A DNA stretch of 64,000 bases from Solen grandis (taxonomy: Eukaryota; Mollusca; Bivalvia; Adapedonta; Solenidae), in contig CM037778.1 of assembly GCA_021229015.1 (NCBI GenBank), positions 19,537,214 through 19,601,213 on the forward strand, written 5' to 3'. Positions within the stretch are counted from its first letter, which is position 1, and each line of letters starts with the position of its first letter. A model generated the notes under the pieces. The model was given only the letters and a program-made list of their open reading frames with translations, made no database searches and was not told where the DNA came from. Of the stretch, positions 48,930-60,700 are shown in pieces. The translations under genes were made by a program, and so were the position numbers.

Positions 48930-49800
48930 ATTTTAATTTTAAATTATTTATTTTGAGAGGCAGAGAAACAATAATGATTAAATGTTCCCTACGTAGTTCA
49001 GTTTTCAAAGTAATATTTCACATCAGCATGACTTTCACCTTGAGAAATAAATTCTAAAAACTGAGATCATTGTTAATTTCTGTTGAAAAGTTTCAGAGCA
49101 GAAAACTATAAGCAATACAGTATGCGGTTTAATGTCCTATCGATGTGTTACACACTGATCATCGTCGGAACCCACGGCAAAGCGTATATTAAGCGAACGT
49201 GAGTTCCGCCAAAGACATAGGTCTTTGGTTCCGCCGATGCATTCTCACAATCTCATAAGGAAGTATGAAACATCAACAGTGGGTGACAAGTGTAACAAAT
49301 ATAAGGAATATTTGTGGTTTTAATCAATAAAATAAGCAAAATTATGGAAGGGCGTCAAGGATATTAAACTTTGTCATAAGTGAATTAAAATCACTTTAAA
49401 AATTTCACTGTCAGTGGATCTTGGTGGTGATGTATATGGTCATTATTTTGGGAGGAAACTGAAAAGCTTGAAGAAAACCCACGTGGTCTTTACCCTCTCA
49501 AGTTCGTGACCAGGAATTTAACCAGGACACATTGGTGAGAAGTGAGGCATGATACCAAATTCCAGGCACCCAAATTGACATAGGATTATGATAAAAAGAA
49601 ACGTCTCATTTATATAAAAAAAAAGACATGCTTTATGCTCACAATGCTGCCATAGATAATTCTGAAAGAACATATATTTTGTATATGCTGAAAGTTACTG
49701 CTGTTATGTAGAGTGTTCATTGCTTGAGCAAATGCCATGTGATAGTGCAATCTTGATGAATTAGGTCTTTCTGCCTGTTGCGGCAAGACTTTTAAGGTTT
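48930..49800. other. intergenic, nothing recognised
   Basis: Contains a short hairpin ccaaagacataggtctttgg near 49213-49232. No coding motif. Confidence 0.4.
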
Positions 49801-49811
49801 GTTATGTTTTA

Positions 49812-50140
49812 AGCTCACCTGAGCACCATTATGTTAAGCTATAAGGGTGATGAGATGCCTTCTTGCAGCATTGTGAACATTCTAGAGGTCACAATTTTAG
49901 CCCAACATTCTCAAAACTTGGTCAGAATGTTTGTCTACATGAAGGCTTGGGTAAATTCAAAACTGGGTTACTTGGGGTCAAAAAGTAGGTCACTAGGTCA
50001 AATCCTTGTGAACGCCCTTGGGGCCATATTTTAGGCCTGATCTTCATGAAACAAAAATATTCACAGAATATTTGTCTGCATAAAATCTTGGATGAGTTTG
50101 AAACTGGGTCATGATGGGACAAAGGCCTATAAGGTGATAT
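49812..50140 (+). mobile_element. hairpin-ended element, copy 5 (fragment)
   Basis: Opens agctcacctgagcacc and then units like those of copy 1 (gtgaacattctagaggtcac, cttggtcagaatgtttgtct). No closing hairpin was seen. Confidence 0.65.
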
Positions 50141-50690
50141 TCAGTTTTTGAAGATATGGGTAATATCAATAAAGTAATGGCAGAAAAATAAAAATAAAAA
50201 ACTGGTCTCATGTCAAGTTTTCATTGCCATCATATGCAGTTGGACATGTGTTCTTTTGATGTCTCTTTTATAATACCTTTTCCCATAAATACTAGTATTT
50301 CTGATGAATCTAAATTTTAAAAAAAATATATATTATATTCTGAAATTCATAATAGTATCATTTCACAATTACTCTTTAATGGTTGAATATATCAGTCAAT
50401 ACCTCCTTTTTGTCCTCCATCATTTTGTTTCATGTATGTCATAGTTTTGTCAAGAGATGCACAGGTATTTGGACATATTTGTCAGGGATGGGCAATATAT
50501 TGCAAAATGTCCAATACCATTTGTCTGCTGATATGTCGCAGTATGATTTCAAAATATTGCAATATACTGTGTATTATGGAAGATATTTATGTTAATATCA
50601 CAACATGCTTACTTCCAAGTACTCAGGGTGAGCTTTTGTGTGCGTTCGTGTATCAACATTTTAGTGTTTACACTGTAGCACTTTCATTTC

Positions 50691-50932
50691 TTAACCCTTT
50701 CCCTCATATAGACTCATTTTGACGCACTCATTATGTACCACATAAAGCCTGATCTGTAGAAAACCACAGTTAAACCTTACCAAATGTAATTATAACGTCC
50801 TCATTTCCAGACCACTGAGGAGCAGCGAACAGCATAAAACCTGATCAGCCTGCGAGTTACTCACAGGCTGATCTGGTTTTATGCTGTTCGCATAGGTCTT
50901 TTCATGTTTTCCTCTATGAGGGAAAGGGTTAA
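50691..50932 (-). mobile_element. piggyBac-like MITE, copy 4 (reverse orientation)
   Basis: 242 bp including both TTAA. The internal order is reversed relative to copies 1-3 and 5 (gatctgtagaaaaccacag first, cataggtcttttcatg last). It is inserted in an 'aggagttatgcccc'-type repeat. Confidence 0.88.
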
Positions 50933-50934
50933 GC

Positions 50935-51300
50935 AATCCTCTTCAAACTTTATTACAATGTTTATGACCATAATGTCTTGTTTGAGTTCGATTATGGCTG
51001 AGATCTGACAATTAGGTCAGGAGTAAAGCCCCTTTTAATATAAAAAAAAAATGCCAGATTTCACTTTGTTTACATTCTAGCATCTTCATTTTTTTATCAA
51101 TCATCTTAAAACTTTAAGACAATGGTGCATTTATGGCTGATATTGGTTTGTTAATATAAGAGTTATGCCACTTTCACTATAAAAAGAAAAGCCAAATTTC
51201 ACTTTGTTTACAATCTAGCATCTTTATTACTTAAGTAATCATCTTTTTCAGGCGATTCAGGGTCATCATGGCACTCTTGCTGAAAAATGACGTGCTTTCA
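50935..51300 (+). repeat. interspersed repeat related to 35090-35650
   Basis: Shares aagcaatcctcttcaaactt, gttcgattatggctgagat and ttaggtcaggag with the earlier region. Part of the same repeat lies left of the inserted MITE (cactgtagcactttcatttc). Confidence 0.6.
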
Positions 51301-52480
51301 TGGATGAATACTTTACAATGATGCCTTATTGCATTTCTGTACGGTTTTAAATGTCAAGTGTGTAATGCTAAATTTTATGTGCTTACTGACATAATATTTA
51401 AGACCCAGGTGCTCACTACGAAAACAAATGAAAAGTGCAAGCATACATGTAGCTTTGTGCAAATTCTTTTGATAAGTGTATAGTTCTAAATGCTTTAAGT
51501 TAACCACCAAATAGAAGTTCATGAATATATGTTATAAAATTTGTAAGTTAATTAAAACTTTTTTAAGTTTAATAGCACATGTCAAAAACAAGTTGACACA
51601 TAGCACTGGACAGTAAGCATTAAACACTACACATAATCAAAGCTGGGAAACAGAATGAACATTTACATTTGGCTAGGGTCCATTCTTAATGACGAGAGAT
51701 CACTTTAACATTCTCTGTTCAGAATGTATGACAGAGCGTACCATTGCACATGCGAACGACAAATCATACCAGTATAAAGGACGAAGTGTACCATCATTAG
51801 CTCAAAAGCATTTGGAAGTAAGCAAGTTGTAATATTTACTTAAATAATCTCCCATATTTAGTAGCTAAGTAATGTTATGAACTATTGTGTCAGGAGTCCA
51901 GTATTATCCTTCATGCTTCATCAACAGTTTCTTTGAAATGATATCTCCTATGTAAGCTGATAGGCTTGGCAAAAATTGCTAATATAAACTCTGGCTGTCA
52001 TGACAACCAAAGAGCTTTATTTTAAGCACTTGAGAAAAAAATTAAAAAAGATGGCTTTTTAGAAACACCTGGTTAGAATTTAATAATATTTAGTGCAATC
52101 AATATTAGCCTTGTTTTTAATGTTACTTGTACAATGCAATTATTTTCTATATAGACAAAGAAGGAAAAATAACACTAGCCATGATAATTTCCTAAAACTT
52201 CGCATGATTATAGAAATTAAACTAGAAACAAATTTATGGGGGAGAAAATGGGGTTACCATTTTACTTTGAGTTACTGTCCTGAAAGTTGAGTTTTTTGCT
52301 CTTTTCAGTCATTTTCAAGGGCAAATAACTCAACATCATGGGCTAGCAACAACTCATTTAATTTCAACTCGATTTTTAGTTCTGTATTACCGGTCAATGT
52401 GTAAAGGTGTTCTATTCAAAAGATTTTATACTATAGTTGCATACACAAATATATAGATATTTATTCTTTTTATACGCTCA
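51300..52480. other. intergenic, nothing recognised
   Basis: AT-rich. No motif or repeat could be assigned with confidence. Confidence 0.4.
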
Positions 52481-52818
52481 ATTTTGATCCATTGGTCTTC
52501 AAACTTGCTGACAGTGTATGGGCAAAATATCTCGATTTTCAGCCAAATCGTCCCAGGCACTGCTTGGTTATGGCCCTTGCTTAGTTGAAAATATATATAA
52601 TTACCAGTGTCTGGACTACTATTTAAGGTGTTTTTATTTGATCTTCTTTAAACTTGCTGACAATTTGTATGGGCATAATATCTCGGCCAAGTTCGATTGC
52701 CAGCCAAATCACCCCAGGAACACCAGGATTATGTCCCTTGATTGGTTTCAACATGGTGCATTTTGGGTCAGCACACGGGCTTATTGTGCTTCGATTCTCG
52801 GTCGGAGGTCTTGTTTTT
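52480..52818 (+). repeat. interspersed repeat, two diverged units
   Basis: Two units share cttcaaacttgctgaca.t, gtatgggca.aatatctcg and cagccaaatc.cccagg (52495-52565 and 52640-52720). Confidence 0.6.
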
Positions 52819-52819
52819 T

Positions 52820-53075
52820 AGCTCACTAGAGCACAACGTGCTCAAGGGTGAGCTTTTGTGATCACCCTTCGTCCGTCGTCAACAATTTGGCTTTGCTAAC
52901 ACTGTAGAGGCCACATTTTTGGCCCAATCTTCATGAAACTTGGTCAGAATGTTTCTCTCCATAAAATCTTGGACAAGTTCGAATTTGGGTCATGTGGGGT
53001 AAAAAGAGTCAATATGAAAAATCCAACATATGTTGCTCAGGTGAGCGATTCAGTGCCATCATAGCCCTCTTTGTT
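52820..53075 (+). mobile_element. hairpin-ended element, copy 6 (short)
   Basis: Opening agctcactagagcac..gtgctcaagggtgagct, one internal unit (cactgtagaggccacatttt, cttggtcagaatgtttctct), and closing caggtgagcgattcagtgcc, atcatagccctctttg. This is the shortest complete copy, with a single unit. Confidence 0.8.
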
Positions 53076-53399
53076 TTTGATTGTTTTTTGTTGTTGTTTT
53101 TTTCATGAAAAAAGCAGTATGTTATTTGCTGAAGCATTGGACTTTGCATAATGACTTGAAATGAAACTATAAACAATAATGTGATATTTTATAAAATAAG
53201 GTATCGATAGGCTTGATTTTAAAGTATCTGCCCTTCAAAATGACTGAAAAGAGGGCTGGGGGGGGAGAAAAATCACTTTCAGGGCAAATAAAACTGATAT
53301 AGCAACTTAATCTTTTCACACAAGAAAACCATTTTATCATCCTGGATAAGACCATTATTTTCAGACAATATCATTTTACCAGTCACAATTAATCCGCTA

Positions 53400-53640
53400 C
53401 TCATATGTATATGTTCCTTCTTACTGTGAAATCATTAATGTTCGTAGGACACGATTTTCGATTTTGTGGTGCGTTTAATACACGAATAGTAATTCCCGAC
53501 GAAAACTTTTCTTATATAGACCTCACGTTTTCTAGAAATAGATCAACGAATAAATGTAGCCGCGAAATTCCCCTAGATCTTGATCTTGGTATGTGTAACA
53601 AAATGACCAAGGGCTGACAACTTTCTAAGGTAGAATAAAT
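53400..53640 (+). repeat. 'actgtgaaatcattaat..ttcg' interspersed repeat
   Basis: Starts ttactgtgaaatcattaatg and has several cga/ttcg-rich words. A reverse relative of its start lies at about 55150-55205 (aacgaaaataaatgatttta, cagta). Confidence 0.45.
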
Positions 53641-54000
53641 ACCAAACAACTTTTCTTTAAAATTACATTTAATATAAAATATATACAATGAGAATAATAG
53701 AAAAAGAATTAAAGAATATTGAGAAAAAAAAACTGCCGGCTAACTGTCTCTTTATTTGTTGATACAATAGTAGCTTCACTGAATGTTCTGTTTTCACTCT
53801 AAGCCCGCATATTAATCTACACAATGGCTTATTTCCAATATTTCCAATGGCTAACTCCATTTCGCTATTCTCGGTCCATTTCGCCATTGAATCATACCTA
53901 CCGCATTCTGATTGCTGTTCTGCTCTATAATTATCGATTAACAAAACAAATGCTGCATTTCATATACTGAAATGGTAAAATAAACATTTATTGATATTAC

Positions 54001-54079
54001 CTCTGTTCTGTAATGACTGTGTCCACTCGGCAGCATCAGACGCGTCAAGCTCTAAGCTGAGCACCTTGCCTCCCGCCAT
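54001..54079 (-). CDS. possible first coding exon of an unidentified minus-strand gene
   Basis: On the minus strand an ATG in good context (gaaaATGGCG) opens a 26-codon frame beginning MAGGKVLSLELDASDAAEWT and ending at a donor (AG-gtaata at 54000). The composition is more GC-rich and codon-like than its surroundings. I do not recognise the protein. No convincing continuation exon was found to the left: the nearest AG gives an early stop. It could instead be chance or an orphaned exon. Confidence 0.35.
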
Positions 54080-54107
54080 TTTCTCTACACGTGTATTCGG
54101 ATAGTAC

Positions 54108-54260
54108 GAAACCGACGAAACCACTCCTTGGGGTGGTTTCGTAAGTTTGAAAAACTGGTTTCGGTTTCAGCAAAAAAAAAGAAACAAACCAGTTTCCGTT
54201 CTAAAAACTATCACTCAAAAAACGGATAGTTTCGGAACCCATGTTAAAACCAAAACTAGT
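54108..54260. repeat. cluster of short 'gaaacc/ggtttc' inverted words
   Basis: Repeated short complementary words, including the hairpin gaaaccactccttggggtgg. No family assigned. Confidence 0.4.
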
Positions 54261-54534
54261 TTGTGCACGAAAAAAACGCTCTTAAATTCTCGCGTGATTT
54301 CGGAAGTGAAGGTCAATCATGTTTATGTCCCATGGTTCATTTTTGCAACTCAGTTGATTTTCTGTGCTTAACATGGTGATACGACAGGTAAACAAAAATA
54401 ATTCGTACATTACTGTGATTAAATTGTGTTTTACATGATGCAATTATAACATTCACCATCTTTCTTTTTTTCTTTTTTTCAAAAGATATTGTTGCTTAAA
54501 AAAAATTGACAATCGTCGTTTTTCATTTTACTCG

Positions 54535-54803
54535 GGAGCAGGAGGTCGTGGGTTCTATCCCCGGCCGCGACATACCAAAGTCGTAAAAAAATGGTACTGG
54601 TGTAGCTCCATTGCTTGGCGCTCAGCATTTAAGGGTAGCTGCAGGACTGGTTGGCCCGGTGTCAGGATGGTATGACTGGATGTGGTATCATGCCACATGT
54701 ATACGGCGTGATACTGCAGTGTGGAAGCACTATATCTGTCTCAAGAAGACATCGTCTCCAAATGAGTGAAATACTGTCGGTGAGACGTTAAACCCAACAA
54801 ACA
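54535..54803 (+). mobile_element. SINE family 2 copy, head truncated
   Basis: Starts around box B (gtgggttctatcccc) and has the full body (ggtactggtgtagctccatt, ctggttggcccggtgtcagg, catgccacatgtatacggcg) and the end gagacgttaaacccaacaaa. It serves as the family reference in this window. Confidence 0.85.
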
Positions 54804-54870
54804 AATATCTTATTATTTTTACTACCAAGGTCATGCGACATTCTACGTCACACTCCTGCCAAAAGAGGGG

Positions 54871-55120
54871 GCCGCCGTGGCCGAGCGGTTACAGTCGTAA
54901 ACTACAAATCTCTCAGTCCCTCACCGCTGTGGGTTCGAATCCCGGTAGGAACTTCGGATTTTTCATGTGAGGAAGCCTTCTAGCTGGCTTGAGGTAGGTC
55001 GGTGGTTCTACCCGGGTACCTCTGTGTACTCGGGGTCTTCCTCCACCTGTAATTAGCTGGACGTCGCTATATGATTGAAATACTATCGCAGCGACGGTAA
55101 ACCCCAATACAACAACAACA
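54871..55120 (+). mobile_element. SINE family 1 copy, full length
   Basis: The tRNA-like head has box A (gtggccgagcggtta) and box B (gggttcgaatcccgg), resembling tRNA-Ser. The body is gaggaagccttctagctgg, tcggtggttctacccgggta and agctggacgtcgctatatg, and the tail is (aac)n. The best preserved family-1 copy; the tail lacks a clean target duplication. Confidence 0.88.
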
Positions 55121-55754
55121 TTGTTCTTTTATCGCCGAAATTTGGGTTACATCGGAATACATAACGAAATTTTATGTCAACGAAAATAAATGATTTTACA
55201 GTATTTATATATGAAAGTCTTTGTACTCGGGTGTCAACGTGAATCTTTGGACTTTGACCTGTTAAACGAAGACTTCTCCGATGAAGACTTCTGGCAAATC
55301 TTTATGTTGCATAGTCTTTTCTTGACAATTGTCACACCAGTGCATTCAGTGCTTTGATTGTTGATGGAATTTTGACTGAAAAAAGTATCTGCAGTCAGAA
55401 ACGTAAAATCGAAATAATTGAACCTTTTTATCTATAGAAATCATCAAGCAGTGATGCTGCTTACATTTGATACTAATCTTCTAAAATATACTGACGCATG
55501 GATTTACAGTAGAGATGTAGATATCTATGAAGATCTCACGTAAAGATACGAAAACATTTCCTTGTTGCTTTGCTGTTGAAACCGTTATCAATGAATTGGC
55601 AAGGAGGTTTCTACCCATAGTTGACACTGACACAATAAATGGACACGTCACATTTGAAAATGCTTTTCTAAACACAATTCCATGTAAAATATCCTGCAAT
55701 GAAAACAGTTATCTATATACATAGTTGGCAACTACATCTCCACTGTCATGAAAC

Positions 55755-56930
55755 ATGTCTCAGTGACCGATTGATCGGAACGTCCGCCCTACAACTTGAG
55801 GTTGTGGGTTCGATCCCAGGTCGCGACATACAAAGTCGTTAAAATGGTTGCGTTACTGGTGTATCGCAATTGGTTGGCACTTGGTATAATGGTTGTTCTA
55901 TAATTGGTTGGCACTTGGTATAATGGTTGTTCTATAATTGCTTGGCACTTGGTATAATGGTTGTTCTATAATTGGTTGGCACTTGGTATAAAGGTTGTTC
56001 TATAATTGGTTGGCACTTGGTATAATGGTTGTTCTATAATTGGTTGGCACTTGGTATAATGGTTGTTCTATAATTGGTTGGCACTTGGTATAATGGTTGT
56101 TCTATAATTGGTTGGCACTTGGTATAATGGTTGTTCTATAATTGGTTGGCACTTGGTATAATGGTTGTTCTATAATTGGTTGGCACTTGGATAATGGTTG
56201 TTCTATAATTGGTTGGAATTGTTCTTATTGGTTGGCACTTGGTATAATGGTTGTTCTATAATTGGTTGGCACTTGGTATAATGGTTGTTCTATAATTGGT
56301 TGGCACTTGGTATAATGGTTGTTCTATAATTGGTTGGCACTTGGTATAATGGTTGTTCTATAATTGGTTGGCACTTGGTATAATGGTTGTTCTATAATTG
56401 CTTGGCACTTGGTATAATGGTTGTTCTATAATTGGTTGGCACTTGGTATAATGGTTGTTCTATAATTGGTTGGCACTTAATGGTTGTTCTATAATTGGTT
56501 GGCACTTGGTATAATGGTTGTTCTATAATTGCTTGGCACTTGGTATAATGGTTGTTCTATAATTGGTTGGCACTTGGTATAATGGTTGTTCTATAATTGG
56601 TTGGCACTTGGTATAATGGTTGTTCTATAATTGGTTGGCACTTGGTATAAAGGTTGTTCTATAATTGGTTGGCACTTGGTATAATGGTTGTCTATAATTG
56701 GTTGGCACTTGGTATAAAGGTTGTTCTATAATTGGTTGGCACTTGGCATAATGGTTGTTCTATAATTGGTTGGCACTTGGTATAATGGTTGTTCTATAAT
56801 TGGTTGGCACTTGGTATAATGGTTGTTCTATAATTGGTTGGCACTTGGTATAATGGTTGTTCTATAATTGGTTGGCACTTGGTATAATGGTTGTCCTAGG
56901 ATTGGTTGGTTCAATGGGGGTAAAAGTACA
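55755..56930 (+). mobile_element. SINE family 2 copy disrupted by a 34-bp minisatellite
   Basis: The head (box B tgggttcgatccc at about 55804-55816, then gtcgcgacatacaaagtcg) and start of the body are intact to about 55865. The body resumes near 56893 with cctaggattggttgg, matching gcaggactggttgg of intact copies. The minisatellite fills the middle. Confidence 0.75.
55868..56900 (+). repeat. 34-bp minisatellite, about 30 units
   Basis: Unit ataatggttgttctataatt plus ggttggcacttggt. Most units are identical; single-base variants (ttgcttgg, ataaagg) and short deletions (about 56190-56230, 56475, 56690) are scattered. The first unit merges with the SINE word gtgt..caattggttggcac. Confidence 0.95.
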
Positions 56931-57705
56931 TGTATATCTCTCATAGAGACAAAATCTCCATGATACCGATACTAGAACAACCGAGGGAAATCTTATACAT
57001 TTAACTTTGTTCGTCAAACTAATTAATGTTGTATGTGGAAATTGAGTCTTGTTTGTTAATTTACGGATAACAGAAGAGAGAAATACATAAAAGAAATTGG
57101 AACACAAGCAAACAAATACGTTGTACGTATCGAAAGGACAACTAAGGATCAAAAACAGTCTGCAAAATTATGAATCAAGTGACCAGTAACTTCAAAATAA
57201 ATGAAAATCATTATTTTTTAGAATCTGTAGTTAGACATTTCTTTTATCACAAACTCCTTTATTTAAATGTATAGAATCAGAATGAAGAAAAGAAACCCAA
57301 ATCTAAAAAGCATGCATAGGGGTTTCCACTACCTTAAAGTGGACTTTCATAAAGATTATTTGAGCAATCAAATCAGCAGTTGTTATAATTTTCGGACACA
57401 TCCCTCCCAACTATAAACAAATGTTTTTTGTGTCCCTAAATATCCCAAACGTCATTCATCTTCGAATATTTACGTTGATGTCGACTGAGATACGGGGTCG
57501 AAAAACAACACCGATTATCCCCGGTTGACACAGGCATGTTTACAAAATAAAACTCAAAATCTATCCCTACAGGTTCAAAAATTTCCTTTGCGAAATTTAT
57601 CTATAGCTTATCTCGACAATGTTTACTCGAACGCGCTTTTTCAATTTTGTGATTTGACGAAGAGCTAGTTACATAACAAAGATTTTACATTTTACTTGGA
57701 TCAAC

Positions 57706-57772
57706 ATGGTTGACAGGAATACTGTTTTGATCGCAATGGACGGGAGTTCATTTGCTGACCATGCCTTAGACT
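57706..57772 (+). CDS. USP-B exon 1
   Basis: ATG at 57706 (aacATGG context) and donor gtgagt at 57773. 67 nt: 22 codons plus the first base of the Trp codon. Contains the AMDGS strand-loop motif. Confidence 0.9.
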
Positions 57773-60700
57773 GTGAGTATTGTTTTGTTGGATAGTTCCT
57801 GCACTCTAGCTGTCGTACAACACGACACGACGCTTTGCACGTCGAAATCTCGTTATCAAATTTCAGCCCAACCAGGCGAAACACGAACAGACAGTAGTTC
57901 ATGTACGTTGTAGGTATCAAAGCACTATAGTGAGATTTCGCCGCCACCAAGTAAAATAAATGGTTTGTCCTTGTTTGGACATTTCACTACTGCACTGTAA
58001 GAATTCAGCCGCCAAACTTCCGTTGTATCTGTAAATGAAATGGCAACTTTGTCTTTTAAATCAAAGACAGGCTTTGAGGAACTGCTCCACAGAGACCGCT
58101 TCGTGAAGTATAGACGCAAATGATAAAGTTCATAATGGTCTTTATTTGTTTGGGTTGAATGTCTCACCGACCGAGTGGTAAGAGAGTCCGCCTCGGGAAC
58201 TGTAAATCGTTAGTTCGATCCCAGACCGCGACGTACCAAGGTAGTTAAAATAGCTCTTGTAGCACCCTGCTTAGTCCTCAGCTATGTTTTGAGACACTTA
58301 ATTTTACTCTCTTCTTTTACTGACTCTAAGTTTTGGGACAAAATTTAATTCCATAATTATCGCTTACCCAATGCTTTTTAATTCCTCTATACCATTACTT
58401 AAATTTCGTATGGCGTTTTTAAAAGCTGGTGCATGAAATTTACATTGTGATATTTACTTAAAGCAGAAGAAGTATTATTCGTTTATCTAGTAATAAACCA
58501 GACAGATACTGCAATTGTTTATCTTCAATACCCACCCTTCTTTGCTCATCCCCCACCTGTGACACATTGTCGCATGTTAAAAACAACATCGCGCCTTAGG
58601 GAACTGAATGGTGTCGGGTGGGAGGCGCGTGTACTGTATATTCGCGTACACATGTCATTAATTGGCAATCAAGGACAATAAGCAGACGATAACAAATGAC
58701 ACAGTGATCCAATTAACAGCTGATGAACAAGGGTTCTGAGACTGTATATGTGTTAAAATAGCATTTCTTGTTTGATTTAAAAGTCCCGGAAAATACACTT
58801 TTGCTACTGGCCGGAAGCACAGGCTACCGGCCTGCCCCCCCCCCCCCCCCCCCCCCCCCCCTATACAAAGTAAACAAATCAAAACACATTTTTACCAAAA
58901 TTTCACAATTCAAGAAAAAAAAATATCATGTCAATATTTTTTTTTGAATTGTGAAATTTTGTTATAAAATGTGTTTTGAATTGTTACTTTGTATCATTGA
59001 GGGGTCCCACGCCGGTAGTCTGTGGCCGGAAGAAAGCGAAAATATAAAAATAAATGTGTCCATCATTGTAATCGATGTTAGATTTAATGAAGCTTCGTGT
59101 ACATATGGATTAATAGGTATGTGTATGATGTTTATTAACGTACATTGAAAATTGACAATATCACTCGACAAAAAATCGGCGTGGGACACCTTTTGAAAAA
59201 TATTTTGTATGCCTAAGTTTTGGGACAAAATAAAAAATATTATTTTTTTTCTGTCCCAAAACTAAGAGTGATTATAGTTTACTTGGTAGTTCCAGGACTG
59301 GTTGGCCCGGTGTCACTCAGGATAATGTGACTGGTTTTGGTATCATGTCACATGTCTACGACGTGATACTAGCAGTGTAGCAGCACTGTATCTGTCTCCA
59401 AATGACTGAAAGAATGTCGATGGGACCCAACACCAAACGTCCCTATAATCAGTATTAATGACAGTGGTAATCTTACCGACTGCGGATCTGAAGGTTGTGG
59501 GTTCGAACGGGGCAAGAGTTTTTTATGAACTTCCTGAAACAATTTGGTGACTAATCTAGAAGCCGTCAAAACATGAACATTAAATTAATTAAATTTATAT
59601 GTAATCGACAAGCGCTTTCATGATCAGTGTTATCACATAGGTCGCTCTGATATTTCAGGGTACATGAACAACATTCACAAACCAGAATACAACGTTATCT
59701 TGTTCAACTGTTTCGAACATCGAGTTGTTCTACCAATGCGTAAGTATTTCTTATCTATTAACCATTTTAATCAGAAATGAGAAGTAAACCTACGTAAATC
59801 AACGAACACTTCCCGATTAACCCTTTCCCTCATAGAGGAAACCATGAAAAGACCTATGCGAACAACATAAAACCAGATCAGCCTGCGAGTTACTCGCAGG
59901 CTGATCAGGTTTTATGCTGTTCGCTGCTTCTCAGTGGTCTGGAAATGAGGACTTTATAATTAAATTTGGTAAGGTTTAACTGTGGTTTTCTGCTGATCAG
60001 GCTTTATGTGGTACCTATTGAGTGCGTCAAAATGAGTCTATATGAGGGAAAGGGTTAACTAATATCCACGCATTGTTCAATGGGAAGTACACAAACGCTT
60101 TTTTTTTCTCCAGTCACTGATTGGTCAATTTAAATCAGCGAATTATACCGAGTATTGCCGATCTGGTGAAATGGTCTATAGCGCTGCGTGAACACCGTCA
60201 AATATGTATGATCTATGATATATGTGTATGCTTTCGTAAATCTTATATGTGTAGCTAAAGTTAAAAAAAAAATCTGTATTTTACCGACTACGACAAGAAT
60301 ATTTGCAAATATCAGGAAAAGAAAAAAGGACTTGAATCTTAAGAAGACGAAAACTGCCGGGGGAAGAGGGTTGCAGTAAGTCATTCTGACGGATATGAAT
60401 TTTTGAGGTTAATGTAAAAGATCACCATGTACATGTATTCATCTATTTTGCTAGAGCGTTCGCCGCTTCTATCAATAGATTCAGATAACATGTTAACAAA
60501 GATTTTACCAAATGATGAAATGCTTTAAAGGTTTATTCACCATTAAGATAAACGACTTGTACTTATTAAAAGAATAATAAGAATTTAAGAACAACCTTGG
60601 ATACACCTGGGGGATCCTTTCGCTGTAAACATCCCTGATGTCTCTCAGAGAGAACTCCATATGTTTGTTACAGTTTACCAGTGTAAAATGTAAAATATAT

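Noticed and set aside
54871..54945. tRNA-Ser gene
   Set aside because: Box A and box B are present but the sequence continues into the SINE body found at three other sites, so it is a SINE head.
55527..55724. 65-codon open frame on the plus strand
   Set aside because: Open on both strands by chance; no recognisable domain and no splice context.
55868..56900. CRISPR-like or regulatory array
   Set aside because: Units are contiguous without unique spacers and the genome is eukaryotic; it is a minisatellite.
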